DNA from: Desulfobacterales bacterium
Lineage (GTDB): Bacteria; Desulfobacterota; Desulfobacteria; Desulfobacterales; JAHDSC01
Assembly: GCA_016931455.1 (NCBI GenBank)
Contig: JAFGES010000121.1
Span: forward strand, 1 to 36,859
Length of the DNA: 36,859 bases
Direction: 5' to 3'
Part shown: piece by piece, positions 18,517 to 28,135 of the stretch
Position numbering within the stretch: the stretch's first letter is position 1
Layout: each line of letters begins with the position of its first letter
Position numbers and translations under genes: made by a program
Notes under the pieces: generated by a model
Told to the model about the DNA's origin: nothing
Databases searched by the model: none
The model's input: the letters and a program-made list of their open reading frames with translations, nothing else

Positions 18517-19194
18517 TCAATTAGCAATTCCCCAAACGCTACTTTCATTACTTTTAAAAAAAGTAAACCTTTCACCATCAAGATTCACTTTAACCTCCCA
18601 TCCCTCCTCCCTTTTCTTTATTGAATCGATTCTCAGTGAAGATTCGGCCAGTTTGACAATATAAGGCCGTCCTAGTATTTTGGGTATAGGTATCACGGAA
18701 GGGTCGGAGGATATCAAACCGGTTTCTTTCTTTTTCTCAGTACCTATCGTTTCACCGACAGACGTCGTTAAATCTATTTCAAAAAAGCGTATGCTGAATC
18801 CTTCAACATAAGCAAGCGCAACAATCTTGCCTGATATCTCATCTGAAAAAATAAATCCTTTGGGAAATTGTTGCGGTGAAATTATTTTAACGGACTTTTC
18901 CCAGACGCGGTAAGTCTGATTGCTTTTTATACTCATTACATCTAAAAAAAGTGTCATATCGAATATATGCTTTTTATCCCTATCAGGCGTATCTTCAAGT
19001 GATTTAATTATTCGTTTTAGACTTAAGATTCTTTCCTTACTTATTTTTTTAGTAGTATATTCTTCAATCATGTTTTTGCCTTGTACGTCTGAGGAAGAAA
19101 AACCAGAATCAATAAGTATGATAAAATGAACATAACAGATTATGAAAGATAAAAATAAAAGCAATTTGAATGTACGCATATCCAAATTCTCCAT
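18517..19194 (-). CDS. Small membrane-anchored or exported partner of the giant upstream protein, 225 aa
   Basis: I recognise no family. An N-terminal hydrophobic segment (FKLLLFLSFIICYVHFIILI) is a signal peptide or signal anchor; the rest is soluble and charged, with a beta-rich C-terminal half ending in VWGIAN. The ATG at 19194 overlaps the stop of the upstream 1931-residue gene by one base (TAATG), so translation is probably coupled. A second ATG at 19179 has GGAG 9 bases upstream and gives the cleaner signal sequence MRTFKLLLFLSF, so the protein may be 220 residues. Position and coupling make a dedicated partner role likely; immunity, chaperone or anchoring are all possible. Confidence 0.75.
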   Translation of the reverse strand: MENLDMRTFKLLLFLSFIICYVHFIILIDSGFSSSDVQGKNMIEEYTTKKISKERILSLKRIIKSLEDTPDRDKKHIFDMTLFLDVMSIKSNQTYRVWEKSVKIISPQQFPKGFIFSDEISGKIVALAYVEGFSIRFFEIDLTTSVGETIGTEKKKETGLISSDPSVIPIPKILGRPYIVKLAESSLRIDSIKKREEGWEVKVNLDGERFTFFKSNESSVWGIAN

Positions 19195-22100
19195 TATGGG
19201 ATAATAAATGTTGTTTCTATTACAGCAGGGTTATTTTTCTTGACGAACCAAGCTGAGGTCCCCATGTATGTGCCAGCAGTCGCAAAGCCGTCCAAAGAGT
19301 TGTTCTCCCATGAGGCTTGATCGGCAAAAGGTCCTGTACCGTATGACGGGTCATAGTAGTTACCACCCCAAAGAACTATGAAATGATTGTAGAAGGCATC
19401 TGGCGGATCAGGGTTGCCTTGACCAGGGGCTCCAGACTGATCGTTTGCATCTGTGTACATCACGTAAACATACGGCGCAGTTCCGGGGGATACACCAGTT
19501 CCGATAAATATCCAATTTTTTACAAGAAATAGGTCGGTCATTGGGCTTGTTTTTTCTACAATCGTTATTTTATTTGACCCCGTGATGCGTTGTACTTTCA
19601 GACAATCGATAAAAAACTCAGCCCAAGAGCCGCACTGCCCGTTGCCATCTTTCAATAAATCTGCGGTATTGGTCGCCGTTGCCGATTGAGGCAGCCAATA
19701 TTTCAATTGGGTTCCGTCTATTCGTTTTACGATACGGTCTGAGAATTCGGCCCATATCCCAGTGACGACATCGCTACTTGGAGTACCGTCTTTTCCGCGT
19801 GCTTTGTCACAGCCGATATGAACAACTGTATGAAAAACGGTAACCGACGGATCAGGATCATTGAGGGTAACATAAACCTGGTGTTTTGTCGTTCCAACCT
19901 CAAGAAAATTCGCAGCTGAATTTGGTGCAACATACCAAACGAGATCCAAAGTGCTGGTTACTGTCGAATCGAAGATATCGATTTTATTGACAAAGGCATC
20001 GGCAGCCTCAACGCTAATTATAGTCAGCTCATTTCCTGACAGGTTCGCTGTGGTCTCTGGAATATCCAGGCTACTGTTGCCGTCCCCTTTAATTTTTACC
20101 GAACCGGTAAACGCCGACGGCGGGTCAACGATCATCTTGACCGAGACTTTCATTCTGGTATTCCGTGTAAAACAAACAGGGTATTTGTTATCACCGGAAT
20201 CGTCGTTATCCCCGTCAAGCGGCGAAGAATTGTCTTCCCAATGCGGGTTAGTCAGTGGGTTATTGGTGTAGTTGCCGCTTCCATCATCTTTGGCGATAGG
20301 ATGATAATTTGTGCCACCGAACCATACTGCCTTAAGTTGGACCTGAACGACTGTCACCTTAACCTGGAAATGATCCGTGCTTCCAGAGGAGGGCAGGACC
20401 CTGACCACGATCTCCCCAGGCGTATCCTTCTTTATTTGAGCTGAAAGTTTTCCAGATGTTCCATCCAGATTCAGAGAGCCTGATACCTTCTCAATTATCC
20501 AATCTGAAGGTAAGTCGCTCTCTGAAACGCTGGGATTCGTTTCAACAGTTATATTGACAGTGCCGGTATCTTTTCTGTACACATAAAGCGTCTTAAGATT
20601 AGCTTCAATGGTTTTATCACCATCTTCAACAAAATTAGCGGCATCGTCGCTATCTCCCGCTTTAATGGAGACTACTCCCACAACAACCTCCACTTCATAT
20701 TGGACTTCTCCAGATTCCAAACTCCCATTATTATCAACATCTGTTCCAGCCTTAACAACAAACTTCCTATCCGGATTTTCTGCGGTGGGCGCCAGGGTTA
20801 TGTCAATATTGCCCATCTCAAATGTGCCACTTAAATTTGTTGCCGCGTCTCCCGTGACCGTCCATAATACATGCTTTCTAAACTTCGGTTTATCATTATC
20901 TATATCAGGATCTAATGTAATCACAGTACTCCCTAATGTATTCTCAATGATCCACAGTTTGTAAGAAGGGGTCGATTCGTTCACGGTGACAGAGACGGAC
21001 GAGTTGTTCTTATCGGATACTTTAAGCTCATCAAATTCGATGAAGTGTACGTTCAGCTTGTGCGTAACTTCACTGCTTCCGAGGGATCCATTGTCGTCTT
21101 GGTCTACTCCTGCTTTTACAACAAAATTGTTATTTCCTAAAATGTTGGATTCGTCGATCGTGACATTGACCATAGCACTCGATCCGAAATCTCCATTGCT
21201 CGGGATAGCGTCATTGCCGTCGATTTCCCAGTAGACGCGTGCACGCTCAGCAGCAGTATCCGGATTTATGGTCGCAGTGATCTCAAGGTTCGCTTCGTGC
21301 GCAGATGTTTCACCGACATAAAGATCAGGCACCGTGCTTATATCCGTTGCGGTTTCCGTGTTTGCCGGATGATTTTTATCGCGGACCTCAATTTGCTCCA
21401 ACCCGACAACCACAACCTTAATCTCAAAAGACTTTGAATAACCGGCGCATGGCATCATCTCAACAATCAGCTCACCAACTATATCTTTCTTAACAGTCGC
21501 AGAAAGTTTTCCGGTCGAAGCAAGCGTCAATGATCCAGATCCGGCTCTCTTCCTAATATTGTCCCAACTTGCCGGCAGTTCGGCTACCGAAACTGATGGA
21601 TCTGTCTCAACGGTTATATCTACAACCCCGGTATCACTTCTTGCCACATAAATCGTGTTTGTGCCCGTGACGGACGAGCTTGGATCTACGTCTTCCTTCT
21701 CATTCGAGCCGTCTTCTGCTTTGATGCTCTTAACGTCAATGACCTTCAAACATTTCTTGGCATCGGTGGAACCGTAGGTATTTGTTACCTCCACCTTACT
21801 CGCCAGATCTCCCCCAACTGTTCCCTTGAATTCCGTACTGGCTGCATTGTCTGGAGTATAGGTTCCGTCTCCGCTTCCAAAAAGGCATCCCATGCTCCAG
21901 GATTTTTCCCATTTATAAGTTGCTGATGGTGGTGCACTAGGCGTAAATTTGGTTTCCAGTGTGATGGTGTCACAATCTGCGATACATTTTTCACCATCAG
22001 GAGTGTCTATCTCAACCTCAAATACAACAAATTTCCTTTCCGGATTATTGTCCGCACCGGCATAGAAACTGTAGTCACCTGCGGAATAGGGGTAGGCCCA

Positions 22101-24989
22101 CCAGTGCGGCCTGAAAATCCGTCTATCGGGTGTCGGTGATGTGCTACCATCCTCGTAGGTTAATGTGTATTCAACCTCGAACCAAAGCTGTGGCGAGTTA
22201 TACGGGAAATATTCATAGTCCTTATCTGGCCTGCTGATAAATGCTGTAATACCTGTTATTTTCTTGAGGCTAAAAAACCAAGCTGTCCAGGTATCTACCG
22301 TGGCGCCCCCCGCATGACCACCGGAAATGATATATCCTGCAGCGCCTGTCGCGGGATTCATGTCAATGTAGCCGGTCCCGGTCCACTCCAAATAGGTAAT
22401 ACTGTCTCGCGGCACCGTCACTTCATGCCCATTAAGAACAGCATTGTATATGGCGTGCTCTACAGACGAGGAAAGATTAAGCGAGCTGTAAATCGTTCCG
22501 ATGTTGCCGCTGTTAAACACGAAAATCGGTATTCCCGCATCACTTGAAAGCTCAAGGATTTTAATTGTGGAAACCGCTTCTTCATTATACATGTCTTCAA
22601 ATATTCTGTTCTCTGATATCGAACCATCAGCGCCACTAAGCACCATGAACTTCTTATTTTTGCTATCATCACCGTTTACCGCAAAAGGCCCCACAATACA
22701 GCGATCAGCATCAACTACGAGACCTTTTGGTTCGAAGGTGTTCGGGGTACCAAAAGAAAATGTTACCAGGATAGTATCTTCAACAATTGCCTCTGAAACG
22801 TCCTTGGTAACGACCATCTGCATGGTCTTAGCCACCTCTTCATCGTACTGTTCTATCCGGCTCAAATAACCCATAGCCGTTTGCCAGAGCCTACCACCGT
22901 ACCAATCATCAGTTGTGGGTGTGCCTGCGGTAGAGATAGGCTCAAAAATGTCGGAACTAATTCGTCCGGTATCAACACCCACCGCCTGATAGGTTCCGGC
23001 AATGATCGAATTGCTGACCACCGGCATCTCATTTGTTTCACCACCGGGAGTCGTAAAGTGCATATCAGAGCTGTGAGTGACCCCCATTCCGATGCTGCCT
23101 ATTCCGACGGCCATGTCAGTTCCATCAATCTTCAGTACCGGCTTTAAATTGACCAGATATGGTGGGGTATCATAAAGGTCACCATATGAGTCAATCACAT
23201 CCTGGTCGGCTTGGGTGGCGGCAATATAGGATATCGTTATTCGTTTTCCTGCAATCTCGGGAAGGTTGGCGATGTAATCGATAAATGTGGTACCACCGTT
23301 GTAAAGGTGAAAGCGCATTTTGTAGCGTTTATTGTCCGGTATTTCGGCAAAATCATCGTCGATGGTAAGGATTTCAAACGGAAGTGATCCGGGAATAAAT
23401 CCTAGATCTTCGGTCAGGATCTCCCGTGTTCTTACAATGTCTTCATAGGCCATTTCAGGATAATTGATGGTCAGATAGTCCTGTATTTGCTGCATCATAA
23501 GCTCCACCGGGCTGGGCTCATGAAAATTCGTGATATAATCATCAATAAAGGCCTCCGGATCAAAACCCATCTCTTTCAGGATATCCAATCCGGTTTGATA
23601 GGTATAGCTCTTAAAACTGGGGTCCATGGGCACCCACATTTTGCCGGTGTTATCTGCCGGGATACCCCTATAATTGGTGTAGGGGATATAGGCTTCCACC
23701 CAGACGTGTTTGAACCGGACGGCGACTACCCCGCCGTCATCCATAATATTGACTCCTTCCATACCCACCGTTGTCAGAATACTTCCAGCTGTAGCAGCGT
23801 CTTCCACGCCAAGCCAATTCATGGCTTTATTCACCGGCAGTTCAACTGTACCTCGAACATATCTGGCAGGAATATTTGCAGCCCGGAGCAATGCAATAAG
23901 AAGGGAGCTTAGGTCATAATCATTCCCCGATTCCTGGTTCAAGGTTTCCTGTGAGCCCTTTCGGGACCCCAGATACGGCTCAAAATCCATGTTGTTACGA
24001 ACATATTGATAAATTTTAAGTGGTGAATTATTAAGGTCGGCAGCAAGGTCGATAATTTCCTGAGTGATCTGAACATCAATTGTTGGGTCGAGATCTTCAG
24101 TAGTCGGCGGGCCGGAAACAGCCATGGATGTGACGACACTTTCTTCCACACCTAAGTTTGCTGCAGATGGGGCTGATTTTATAATGGTTTTCCAATCCTG
24201 TTTTTCCATTTTCGTCGGTGCCATGGATGGGACTACTTTTGTATCCCTCTCCAGGGTTGGGGCTTCTAATATCCTCATACCATGAGGCAATGCATTGCTA
24301 AGCAAAGGTGGTTCTTTAATGGTTTTATAAGTCTCAAGAAAATCGCTAATTCGCTGCATTAAGGCTGGGACTTCTTCCAATGCATTTTCTTGAACCAATT
24401 GCGCTAATTCATCAAAATATTCCAATAAGATACGGACATTTTTATTATGACCTTCCACCATCCTGTTATGCCGTTCCAAAATGGTATTTGAAAAGCCTTC
24501 GCTTTTGCATCTTTGCTCTGTTTCTGAAAAAATGAGTTGAAGTGCCGCATCCGATTCTTCGATCAGCCTTTTTTTGTCCAGGAGATCTGCAAGTTCCTCT
24601 GAAAAGGCCTGACCTTGCTGCTGTTTTTGTGAAACCTTTTGGGCGAGATTCTCAGCAGCATGAACAGCATGGGCAAAATCTTTTTGAACAGCATATTTCT
24701 TTTTATCGCCCTTGTTTTTTTTGAGCCATCGTTCCGAAGGAGTTTCCGTCAATCCAGCCTTGATCTGATCCCGCATTTGACGGGTCAATCGGTCAATTTC
24801 CTCCTTTGACCTCTTTCCGCCGGACTTTTCAGTAAGTTCCGTGACTGATATGCTTAGATTATCCGCATAAAGAAGGTTAGGTGCCATGAATCCAATGAGG
24901 GTAAAAACATGCAGTAGAATTAAAAGAGGAGAGGTTTTTATTTTGGACATTCGATTGCTTAGTCTTGAGAGTTGGTGCCAAGTTTCCAT
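19194..24989 (-). CDS. Giant exported protein with two transglutaminase-fold domains and Ig-like repeats, 1931 aa
   Basis: A signal peptide ends near LLYA. Residues 45-250 are helical and Gln/Glu-rich. A transglutaminase-like domain (about 320-470) has LLIALLRAANIPARYVRGTV, then HVWVEAYIP and WVPMDPSFKSY, but the usual catalytic Cys site reads GNDYD, so it lacks the nucleophile. Beta-rich Ig-like repeats follow: type A (about 1090-1200), type B twice (about 1200-1438, each with a DxDxNGSL calcium-type loop) and type A again (about 1440-1550). The C-terminus (about 1775-1931) is a second Cys-protease/transglutaminase-like fold with GNGQCGSWAEFFIDCLK, NHFIVLWGG and YYDPSYG supplying Cys, His and Asp. 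I chose the ATG at 24989 because GGGAG lies 5 bases upstream; a GTG at 24995 touches that site. It is probably surface or secreted. Confidence 0.85.
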   Translation of the reverse strand: METWHQLSRLSNRMSKIKTSPLLILLHVFTLIGFMAPNLLYADNLSISVTELTEKSGGKRSKEEIDRLTRQMRDQIKAGLTETPSERWLKKNKGDKKKYAVQKDFAHAVHAAENLAQKVSQKQQQGQAFSEELADLLDKKRLIEESDAALQLIFSETEQRCKSEGFSNTILERHNRMVEGHNKNVRILLEYFDELAQLVQENALEEVPALMQRISDFLETYKTIKEPPLLSNALPHGMRILEAPTLERDTKVVPSMAPTKMEKQDWKTIIKSAPSAANLGVEESVVTSMAVSGPPTTEDLDPTIDVQITQEIIDLAADLNNSPLKIYQYVRNNMDFEPYLGSRKGSQETLNQESGNDYDLSSLLIALLRAANIPARYVRGTVELPVNKAMNWLGVEDAATAGSILTTVGMEGVNIMDDGGVVAVRFKHVWVEAYIPYTNYRGIPADNTGKMWVPMDPSFKSYTYQTGLDILKEMGFDPEAFIDDYITNFHEPSPVELMMQQIQDYLTINYPEMAYEDIVRTREILTEDLGFIPGSLPFEILTIDDDFAEIPDNKRYKMRFHLYNGGTTFIDYIANLPEIAGKRITISYIAATQADQDVIDSYGDLYDTPPYLVNLKPVLKIDGTDMAVGIGSIGMGVTHSSDMHFTTPGGETNEMPVVSNSIIAGTYQAVGVDTGRISSDIFEPISTAGTPTTDDWYGGRLWQTAMGYLSRIEQYDEEVAKTMQMVVTKDVSEAIVEDTILVTFSFGTPNTFEPKGLVVDADRCIVGPFAVNGDDSKNKKFMVLSGADGSISENRIFEDMYNEEAVSTIKILELSSDAGIPIFVFNSGNIGTIYSSLNLSSSVEHAIYNAVLNGHEVTVPRDSITYLEWTGTGYIDMNPATGAAGYIISGGHAGGATVDTWTAWFFSLKKITGITAFISRPDKDYEYFPYNSPQLWFEVEYTLTYEDGSTSPTPDRRIFRPHWWAYPYSAGDYSFYAGADNNPERKFVVFEVEIDTPDGEKCIADCDTITLETKFTPSAPPSATYKWEKSWSMGCLFGSGDGTYTPDNAASTEFKGTVGGDLASKVEVTNTYGSTDAKKCLKVIDVKSIKAEDGSNEKEDVDPSSSVTGTNTIYVARSDTGVVDITVETDPSVSVAELPASWDNIRKRAGSGSLTLASTGKLSATVKKDIVGELIVEMMPCAGYSKSFEIKVVVVGLEQIEVRDKNHPANTETATDISTVPDLYVGETSAHEANLEITATINPDTAAERARVYWEIDGNDAIPSNGDFGSSAMVNVTIDESNILGNNNFVVKAGVDQDDNGSLGSSEVTHKLNVHFIEFDELKVSDKNNSSVSVTVNESTPSYKLWIIENTLGSTVITLDPDIDNDKPKFRKHVLWTVTGDAATNLSGTFEMGNIDITLAPTAENPDRKFVVKAGTDVDNNGSLESGEVQYEVEVVVGVVSIKAGDSDDAANFVEDGDKTIEANLKTLYVYRKDTGTVNITVETNPSVSESDLPSDWIIEKVSGSLNLDGTSGKLSAQIKKDTPGEIVVRVLPSSGSTDHFQVKVTVVQVQLKAVWFGGTNYHPIAKDDGSGNYTNNPLTNPHWEDNSSPLDGDNDDSGDNKYPVCFTRNTRMKVSVKMIVDPPSAFTGSVKIKGDGNSSLDIPETTANLSGNELTIISVEAADAFVNKIDIFDSTVTSTLDLVWYVAPNSAANFLEVGTTKHQVYVTLNDPDPSVTVFHTVVHIGCDKARGKDGTPSSDVVTGIWAEFSDRIVKRIDGTQLKYWLPQSATATNTADLLKDGNGQCGSWAEFFIDCLKVQRITGSNKITIVEKTSPMTDLFLVKNWIFIGTGVSPGTAPYVYVMYTDANDQSGAPGQGNPDPPDAFYNHFIVLWGGNYYDPSYGTGPFADQASWENNSLDGFATAGTYMGTSAWFVKKNNPAVIETTFIIP

Positions 24990-25275
24990 TATCACTCCCG
25001 TTTTATCTTGTAATTCAGTTTTCAGGCAATGGCTGGAGCCGTTATTTAGCTATAAAAATAATTAGTTGGAAACCGCCAAAATTTTAGCACGGTGGTCTTG
25101 CTGGAATAAAAAACTCCCGGCAGAAGAAAGATTCCCTCTCAGAGGTTGAGATTGCAGTACTTGAAATTTTATGCCGTGGTGTCATTGCCAAGCAAGGATG
25201 TTTTTAAAAAAGCATGGTTAGTAAAAAACAAAAAACAACTCTAAAGTCAATTGAAAAATAGGCCTTGAAAAAGAT

Positions 25276-25401
25276 ATGTTGGCAAATGCGTCGGATTTTT
25301 TCGTAGAGTGGAACCGTTCTTTTTTATTTACGACTTTTTTTGTTAAACAACAAATTGCCCAAGATTTGGGATTGAGTTTTCGAGATCTACTCAAACAATA
25401 A
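25276..25401 (+). other. Possible gene remnant, 41 codons
   Basis: ATG to TAA encodes MLANASDFFVEWNRSFLFTT followed by FFVKQQIAQDLGLSFRDLLK and Q. The composition looks protein-like but there is no ribosome binding site and no recognised family. The stop lies inside the 27-nt repeat. It may be a C-terminal relic of a lost gene or a chance frame. Confidence 0.2.
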
Positions 25402-25422
25402 TACAATGGACGTCCCCTAAAA
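25396..25422. repeat. 27-nt dispersed repeat, copy 2
   Basis: Identical over 27 bases and in the same orientation to 14857-14883, about 10.5 kb away. Flanking DNA on both sides differs, so the shared part is confined to this unit. Confidence 0.75.
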
Positions 25423-25494
25423 CACATCCGTTGTCGCCAAGGGGGCGAAGTAGATCGCTTAGATAACCACTGGAATTCAGGTTCAATCAGATGC

Positions 25495-25526
25495 AAAAAG
25501 GCAGAACCTTTCCAGGTTCTGCCTTT
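25495..25526 (-). terminator. Intrinsic terminator of the TPR-like gene
   Basis: A perfect 13-bp stem (25497-25509 with 25514-25526, AAAGGCAGAACCT and its complement) has a 4-base loop. On the minus strand it is followed by a short T-run formed by the A-run starting at 25495. It lies 53 bases after the stop of the gene at 25579. Confidence 0.85.
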
Positions 25527-25578
25527 ATCATTTAACAATATAAACAGCGATTATCTAATTTTTAAATATTTTTAAAAA

Positions 25579-26115
25579 TTATCTCTTACGCCATGGCCCT
25601 GAGGGATCATCATCCATTATGACCGATTCCTTCATTTCCGGTTGCGGAACAACATCCGGATTGCGCATTTTGATGCGGGCGCAGGTATTCCAGCGCAAAA
25701 TTGCATCCTGATTGTTTTCGGGGCGACCTAAATCGATGGCTTTCTCAAATGATTCCATCGCCTTGGTAAACCAATGGTAAGCCAAATGCCCCGCTCCCGG
25801 CGCACTTTGCTTAAGATAGGCTTTCGCACGGCGTTCATAAATGATACCGGCATAATACATTTTGCTGTAATCATCTTTCAATCGTGAGAGTGCCTCCTGG
25901 GCCTGATTAAATGCATTCGGATTACCGCTGTGTTCAAACTGATCCGTCAACGATAGTATCAAAGTGATAATAGCCTTTTGGTTCTCCGGTTCGGATTCAA
26001 GGATATCAAGACAGATGCTCTCCGCTTCCACAGGTTCTTTTAAAAAACGGTAGCGCTCCGCTTTTTCGAGAGCGCCGGGAATGGCCTCTTTTGACAGGGA
26101 TTTAAGTTCAAACAT
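25579..26115 (-). CDS. Cytoplasmic TPR-like protein, 178 aa
   Basis: No signal peptide. Helical, with TPR-type units: ALEKAERYRFLKEPVEAESI and CLDILESEPENQKAIITLIL near the N-terminus, RRAKAYLKQSAPGAGHLAYH and WFTKAMESFEKAIDLG in the middle. The C-terminal tail is polar and acidic (VIMDDDPSGPWRKR). It probably mediates protein contacts; the partner is unknown. The start is the ATG at 26115, because GGAG lies 6 bases upstream; the ATG at 26121 directly touches that site. It is a single-gene unit with its own terminator. Confidence 0.8.
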   Translation of the reverse strand: MFELKSLSKEAIPGALEKAERYRFLKEPVEAESICLDILESEPENQKAIITLILSLTDQFEHSGNPNAFNQAQEALSRLKDDYSKMYYAGIIYERRAKAYLKQSAPGAGHLAYHWFTKAMESFEKAIDLGRPENNQDAILRWNTCARIKMRNPDVVPQPEMKESVIMDDDPSGPWRKR

Positions 26116-26696
26116 ATTCATCTCCTTTTATCACAAATTCTATGCCTTGAAAGAGTTAATAATCACTTGCTCAAACACCTGTTATGCAAAAACCAAGACA
26201 ATACTTCTCCTTCACTTCACTTTCGTTATTTGAATAATAAAAAACAGGATTACTTTTGTCCATGGGGGCAACGGCTCATTTTGATAGGGGAAATCCCTAT
26301 TTATCAAACGCCAACCACACAATAATATCCAAAAATCGAAAAAATGCAAAACTATCTTCTCAGAGGTGAAAAATTCTGATTTTTTTTATTGACATGTATT
26401 CATAAAATTGAATAGCATAGTCGCAGAATTCAATTCAAAGAAGGCGGCGATTTCGCCTCGCAATGAAAAGGGTTTCCTAATACTCAATCAATTGCCCTGT
26501 TCGAATTTTTACATCAAAAATACCAACCGCTCCAGAAAGCCGCCATCAATTACAATATAGAGGGGGGTCTTCAGTAACCCAATCGAACAATAAGCAGCCA
26601 TCGGGAAAAAGCTATTGATTGAGCCTTTCTTCTCATAAAAATAATTCCCCAGCCCCATACCGGTCCATCAAACACGGTATATAAGGAGAAAATACC
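26116..26696. other. 580-base intergenic region with divergent promoters
   Basis: This separates a minus-strand gene from a plus-strand block, so both promoters should be here. No gene or structured RNA was recognised. The DNA is AT-rich in the middle and includes a T-run near 26380. Confidence 0.5.
26389..26418 (+). promoter_or_regulatory. Possible sigma70 promoter for the cohesin-like gene
   Basis: A perfect -35 TTGACA at 26389-26394 is followed after 18 bases by TAGCAT (26413-26418), a 4/6 match to the -10 box. It would leave a leader of about 270 bases before the ATG at 26697. Assigned by eye. Confidence 0.35.
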
Positions 26697-28067
26697 ATGT
26701 CAAGACTGAATCGGATGATCCACGGAATTTCCGTTAAACACCTTTGGTCCACCATCTTATTCATCTTCTGTATGTATCTTTCGACCTCTTTGTCTCTATC
26801 TGCCGACGTCGATGTCTACGGCAACGGCACCTATACGGCAGACCGCCTTATCGTCCTAATCTATGCTGATATTTTCCAGAATAATACGGACAAAAGTCTG
26901 CTCAGTTTCGGGGTCAAACTAACCTATAATGCCGCAAATCTCACGGAAACGCAAACCCAACTAAATGATGCCATCTGGTATTTCGGTAATACAACTCTCA
27001 AACACCCCTGTCCCAATTGCATCCAAAAAACAAATGGTGAAATTATCATTCTTGGGGGAAAACTGGACACCGGCAATCCTATCGAGGGAGTCAGGGGATC
27101 AAAAATTCTTCTAGGAAGCATCACTTTCGATAGTAGCAATACTACGGAACCATCACTGGCCCTCGGTTTCGGAAAAGGGGGAAACTACAAAAATTTCGTG
27201 GCGACAGACGGCAGCATTCTAGATGATATCACCCAGCCGGAATCAGGAGTTGCCTTCGGCGAGATCAATCTGTCCCCGGAGATCGATAGTGATGGAGATG
27301 GCCTGCCTGATTCAGTGGAAATTCTCGGAGGCACCGATCCCAACCTTGCAGACACCGATAGCGACCGTATTCCCGACGGCTTGGAAGATACCAATCACAA
27401 CGGCGGATTCGATGCCGGTGAAACCGATCCCCGCAAAAAAGATACGGACGGCGACGGCTTTGAAGACGGCATTGAAGACGCCAACCAGAACGGTATAGTA
27501 GATGCGGGGGAAACAGATCCCACAGACCAGTCGAACCATCCGGCCGCATTTATTGAGCTTGGGAAAGGATTCAATATAGTTTGTATTCCCAAGGACCTCT
27601 CGAATACAACTGCCGAAGCCTTTCTTAAGGAGTTCGGAACCTCCGAAGAAATAGAGCGTGTCATGGTCTGCGATGATGAAGCCGATCTTTTTACTATTTT
27701 GATTCCGGAAGCGGTAAACCCCAATCCCGATTTTATCAAAGGAGATGGCCAAATCGTGCTTTCAAAAACCCACAAGGTTTTGCTGTACCTCAGCCAAATG
27801 ACTTGTACAAGCCTAAACCTGCATAGCGGCTTTAACTTGGTAGGAACCACGGGAACAAATATCCCGCAAGGATACAGCGCTTACGACCTCTTGAGCGCTT
27901 TGGGAAGTGAGAAGATCAAAAGCATTCAGCGATATGTTTCCGAAACGGGTTTATTTGAATCCGCCGGATTCGATCAGGATGGAAATGTCACAGGTATAGA
28001 CTTCCCAGTGACTCCTGGTGAAGGATATTTCATCTTCATGGCTCAGGATGGAACTTTAAACTTTTGA
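26697..28067 (+). CDS. Exported cohesin-like/TSP3 protein with paired GxN[IL]V domains, 456 aa
   Basis: A signal peptide ends near SLSA (residue 36). Residues 37-190 form a beta-sandwich-like region (LIVLIYADIFQNNTDKSLLS, FGVKLTYNAANLT, KILLGSITF) resembling cohesin or CBM-like domains, with a CPNC pair at 105-108. Residues 197-280 are Asp-rich TSP3-type calcium repeats (DSDGDGLPDSVEILGGTDP, DTDGDGFEDGIEDANQNG). Two copies of the shared about 80-residue domain follow: GFNIVCIP (291) with EEIERVM, and GFNLVGTT with YSAYDLLSALG and IKSIQRY. The start has AGGAG 8 bases upstream. The next gene encodes a dockerin-bearing GH17 protein, which makes the cohesin reading attractive. The cohesin call is by pattern only. 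Confidence 0.8.
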   Translation: MSRLNRMIHGISVKHLWSTILFIFCMYLSTSLSLSADVDVYGNGTYTADRLIVLIYADIFQNNTDKSLLSFGVKLTYNAANLTETQTQLNDAIWYFGNTTLKHPCPNCIQKTNGEIIILGGKLDTGNPIEGVRGSKILLGSITFDSSNTTEPSLALGFGKGGNYKNFVATDGSILDDITQPESGVAFGEINLSPEIDSDGDGLPDSVEILGGTDPNLADTDSDRIPDGLEDTNHNGGFDAGETDPRKKDTDGDGFEDGIEDANQNGIVDAGETDPTDQSNHPAAFIELGKGFNIVCIPKDLSNTTAEAFLKEFGTSEEIERVMVCDDEADLFTILIPEAVNPNPDFIKGDGQIVLSKTHKVLLYLSQMTCTSLNLHSGFNLVGTTGTNIPQGYSAYDLLSALGSEKIKSIQRYVSETGLFESAGFDQDGNVTGIDFPVTPGEGYFIFMAQDGTLNF

Positions 28068-28069
28068 CA

Positions 28070-28092
28070 ACCATTTTAGCTTGAAATGGTTA
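28070..28092 (+). other. Intercistronic hairpin
   Basis: AACCATTT (28070-28077) pairs exactly with AAATGGTT (28085-28092) across a 7-base loop, starting 3 bases after the cohesin-like gene. No T-run follows, so it is more likely an RNA processing or stability element than a terminator. Confidence 0.4.
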
Positions 28093-28135
28093 TCAAATAG
28101 CCTTTAGAACATAGCCTTTAATAGTAGAGGAAAAA

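Larger units (their letters stand above)
24990..25494. other. Mostly gene-free gap upstream of the giant exported gene
   Basis: About 500 bases between two minus-strand genes. It should hold the promoter of the 1931-residue gene. It also contains a 41-codon open stretch (25276-25401) and the second copy of the 27-nt repeat (25396-25422). No RNA gene or riboswitch was recognised. Confidence 0.5.

Noticed and set aside
25218-25538. 106-codon open frame on the minus strand
   Set aside because: It runs through the perfect terminator hairpin and the 27-nt repeat, has an unnatural composition and no ribosome binding site.
26440-26470. Short GC-rich palindrome GGCGATTTCGCC as a regulatory RNA
   Set aside because: A stem of four or five pairs only, with no further structure or conserved riboswitch core around it.
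27312-27850. Overlapping open frames of 146 and 151 codons opposite the cohesin-like gene
   Set aside because: They are mirror frames of Asp-rich calcium repeats (GAT/GAC codons read backwards) and have no start signals.
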